Assembly: GCF_017562075.2 (NCBI RefSeq) | Contig: NC_054084.1 | Coordinates: forward strand, 16,072,798-16,136,797 | Direction of reading: 5' to 3' | Length of the DNA stretch: 64,000 nucleotides | DNA from: Anopheles merus | Taxonomy: Eukaryota > Arthropoda > Insecta > Diptera > Culicidae | Part shown: positions 61,501 to 64,000 of the stretch, one piece after another | Numbering within the stretch: position 1 is the stretch's first letter | Layout: the number at the start of each line of letters is the position of its first letter | Translations under genes and position numbers: made by a program | Notes under the pieces: model-generated | Seen by the model: only the letters and a program-made list of their open reading frames with translations | Database searches by the model: none | Told to the model about the DNA's origin: nothing

Positions 61501-64000
61501 TCACTGAGCGGCCGTTTTTTATCCCGGGCCATTCCAAAAGGGGTCACTTTTAATTCTCGATTCCCATTTGCACAAAATAACAACTTACTTCCCTTCGTCG
61601 TCGTCGTCGTTCGTGGCAAATGCAGTAAACAAACGCGCGCAACTGCAACAGTAAGTGAGGGCAAAAAAGGAATGTCACAACACACGAGTTTCGCCTGCCC
61701 GGGTGACTCATTGTATATTGCAATGGCGCAAATGTGCAACTACTGTGCAGTCCATACTTCGCAACAAAAAAAGCTCAATTGTGCGTGCAATTCCCTTGCG
61801 TGTGGTGTGCTATGGCGTTGTTTCCATCACATCGAAGGGTTTGATAACTTGGCGAGTTGTTGGTACAGAACATTCCAGAATTTGGGGATGTTTGTGTACT
61901 AAATGTGGCTTTTATTTGGACAAGTGTGGGGACACTCTGTACATCTCTGTAGCTTAGAGAATCCATTTCTAGATTTTCAATTCAAATTTCCGTTCAATTC
62001 AGCTCGTCTCCAATGTTAAACCATCATCGTGGATAGACCCTTGAAGATTTGTATTTTTTTCTTCGATTAGCTTCTATTTCCATTATGGCAAGAATGTTGA
62101 ACACACATCAAACACTGAGAGCGCTACAAAAGGACCTCCTGCAGCTCGCAAACTGTAGCAGCTGTAGGAGCTTTTCCAAAGAACTTAGTAGCAATCTATC
62201 ATACGGCGCAATTTGTCTTGGAATCGAATATCCCAAATCCTTGAGATGGCTATGACATGAGCAAAGGCGGAAAACGTTTCCAAAAATTCAATCATTCTTT
62301 ATTCCATTTCTTTTTCGTTCAAGAAACCCCTTAAACTCGATCTATCCTTTCGGATGGATTTAGCATCCATTGGTTAACCATCGTGTCTTCTGGTGTGATG
62401 CTCGATAAGAGCAAAAGACCCCCACACGGTTATTCATGCCATGTAACCCTTCCGTTAGCAAAATGGCAGCAACTTGCTGTGAATCATCTGGTGGTTCGCT
62501 TTGTTTATTTACACTTGCCGAGCATAGATTAGGACAACGGCCGAGCGTGCGTGTTCTTCAAACTGTGTGTGAGTGTGTTGCATGAATGTACATTTCACAG
62601 TTGTGCGAGCCCGAGAACAACCCAAACACGCATGAACGCATGGGCTTGAAGAACATAAAACCATATCGCTTTTGCAAGCAGCAACTACGGAGTGTATACT
62701 GCTCCGTTTCTTTGTTTCTCGATAAGTAAGCCATTAGGAAACAACGGACCCGCGTCTTTTTTTTTCGCAAACGAACCCCCACAATATGGTGGTGGTGGGT
62801 GGGCAATAAGTCGTAGCAACTTGTTTGCTTGAAGGCTTTTATTTCATCGTAAACTAACGCCGCTCGGGGCCCCTTTGTCTTCTGTTTGTGTACGTATAAC
62901 GTTCGTCTTTTTCGGTGAATGATTACGCGCATCGCACATTTTTCACACGTCCTGCCGGTTTGGTTTGAACTTTCTCTTTGTTCTTCTCGCGTACTTTCGC
63001 GCTGCTGATAGTTTCTTCAAAAAGGTCGCAGCGCGCGCTTCCATCGAAGCGTTGACGGCGGCAGAAGATTTACGATCGAGAAAAACGGGCGCTTGATTTG
63101 CTCGTGCTGTGCAAGGCGAGTTCTCTGAAAGTGATAAGAAAGTGAGATGAATTAAAAAAAAAAAGGTTTGTTAGTCAGAACTTCCTGTGGTGTTATGCTG
63201 CTGCTGCTGCTGCTGCTGACCATTTCCGTCCTCTGATCTTATCTCTGGACGAAGCGCACGCGTGGTGTGGTGCCAGTGTGTTTTGCAATGCTTTATGAGT
63301 TCTTCCTCTGGCATTTGGAGTTGATTCGTTGCAGAAAAACAAAATCACTCGCACATTACTTTTCTATGTCCTTCGCTTTTCCTAGCGGGGGAGAAAAAAA
63401 GGGGACTGAATGGGTGGATTTAATCTCAAAAATAGAAGTAGCAGTACTAGTGCTAGTTGCTCCCATGCATGTGCCTTCATGTGTGAATAGTTGCCTTCAC
63501 ATGATTCTACATCGCACACGACGTGTCAGTTTTATAATGCTTTGCTAGGTGTTCATTATGATAATGAGCAGCAGTGGCTGGCTGAATGTCCGTCCTCCTC
63601 CCCCCGTCGTTTGTAGGTGACATATTTTTAATGACTTGGCTGTCGTTGGAGAGTGCATAATGCAAGTAAGCAACAGCAGCACGAAGAAGAAAAAAAAAAC
63701 TATCATCACACAAAAACTGCAATCTCACTCTCACTTTGCAATATTGGAACGACAACAGGAAAAAAGAACTTCATTTGCGGTGGCTTTGCTGCTTGCTGCC
63801 AATCTCTTATTGTATGCAGGGCATAATAATTTGCCGTCCTTTCTTGGGCCGCCGTCTCTTATCGCAATGTGTTACTCGCTGGTGGTGGTTATTATTATTA
63901 TCGAAAAAGGAATGCAAGCGAGGAAAGGAACAAAAACACATCCCCTTACAACTGGGCTTGTGGTTGACGATAATGGTGTGGCGTACCGCGCGCGCACACA
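58548..64000. other. intronic to the right edge; no exon recognised
   Basis: The stretch has GT and CT tracts (59,102-59,118; 59,284-59,300), a CAG-rich tract (59,640-59,665) and a CTG7 tract (63,197-63,218). The open frames at 58,809-59,468 and 61,357-61,902 have no recognisable domain. A gtgggttagaatc near 60,900 resembles a tRNA B box, but no cloverleaf or SINE body is visible. A further GC-rich leader-like block lies at 62,940-63,170. No Sec7 or PH coding was seen. Confidence 0.4.

Overview
The window looks like nuclear DNA from a mosquito, most likely the genus Anopheles. Three lines of evidence point there. Several copies of a short tRNA-derived SINE resemble the Anopheles SINE200 family. 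The genes have short GT-AG introns (66-132 bp) and insect-type start contexts (caaaATG). The sequence is dense in CA, CTG, AAAT and AT microsatellites and in small non-autonomous DNA transposons. The species is an inference; no species marker was read directly.

Layout. Bases 1-32,675 hold no gene I can support. This is intergenic or intronic DNA carrying SINEs, hAT-like and Tc1-like elements, a foldback element inserted in a dead non-LTR reverse transcriptase, a solo LTR with a clean target-site duplication, two blocks of a 30-bp minisatellite, and long simple repeats. The gene cluster spans 32,676-48,582: (1) a minus-strand protein kinase of the testis-specific TSSK family, four exons, with an apparent 2-bp frameshift in the last exon; (2) a minus-strand six-exon gene for an 844-aa protein of unknown function with a conserved-looking C-terminal part; (3) a plus-strand five-exon gene for a 264-aa SUN-domain nuclear-envelope protein, divergent from (2); (4) the first two coding exons of a plus-strand gene that I read as cytohesin/steppke, an Arf guanine-nucleotide exchange factor. 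From 48,583 to the right edge I read one very long intron of gene (4). It contains possible alternative promoters and one candidate alternative first exon. The Sec7 and PH exons must lie to the right of the window.

The kinase (TSSK family) and a short SUN protein of the SPAG4/SUN3 type are both families with male germ-line roles in other animals, so two of the four genes may belong to spermatogenesis. That is inference from family membership. The strongest structural observation is a family of hAT-like elements (three copies, 8-bp target duplications) with an internal expanding 'tccggagtcg' minisatellite. One copy is split by a second hAT-type element with its own perfect 8-bp duplication. 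I found no CRISPR, operon, tRNA or rRNA gene, and no convincing new multi-gene system.
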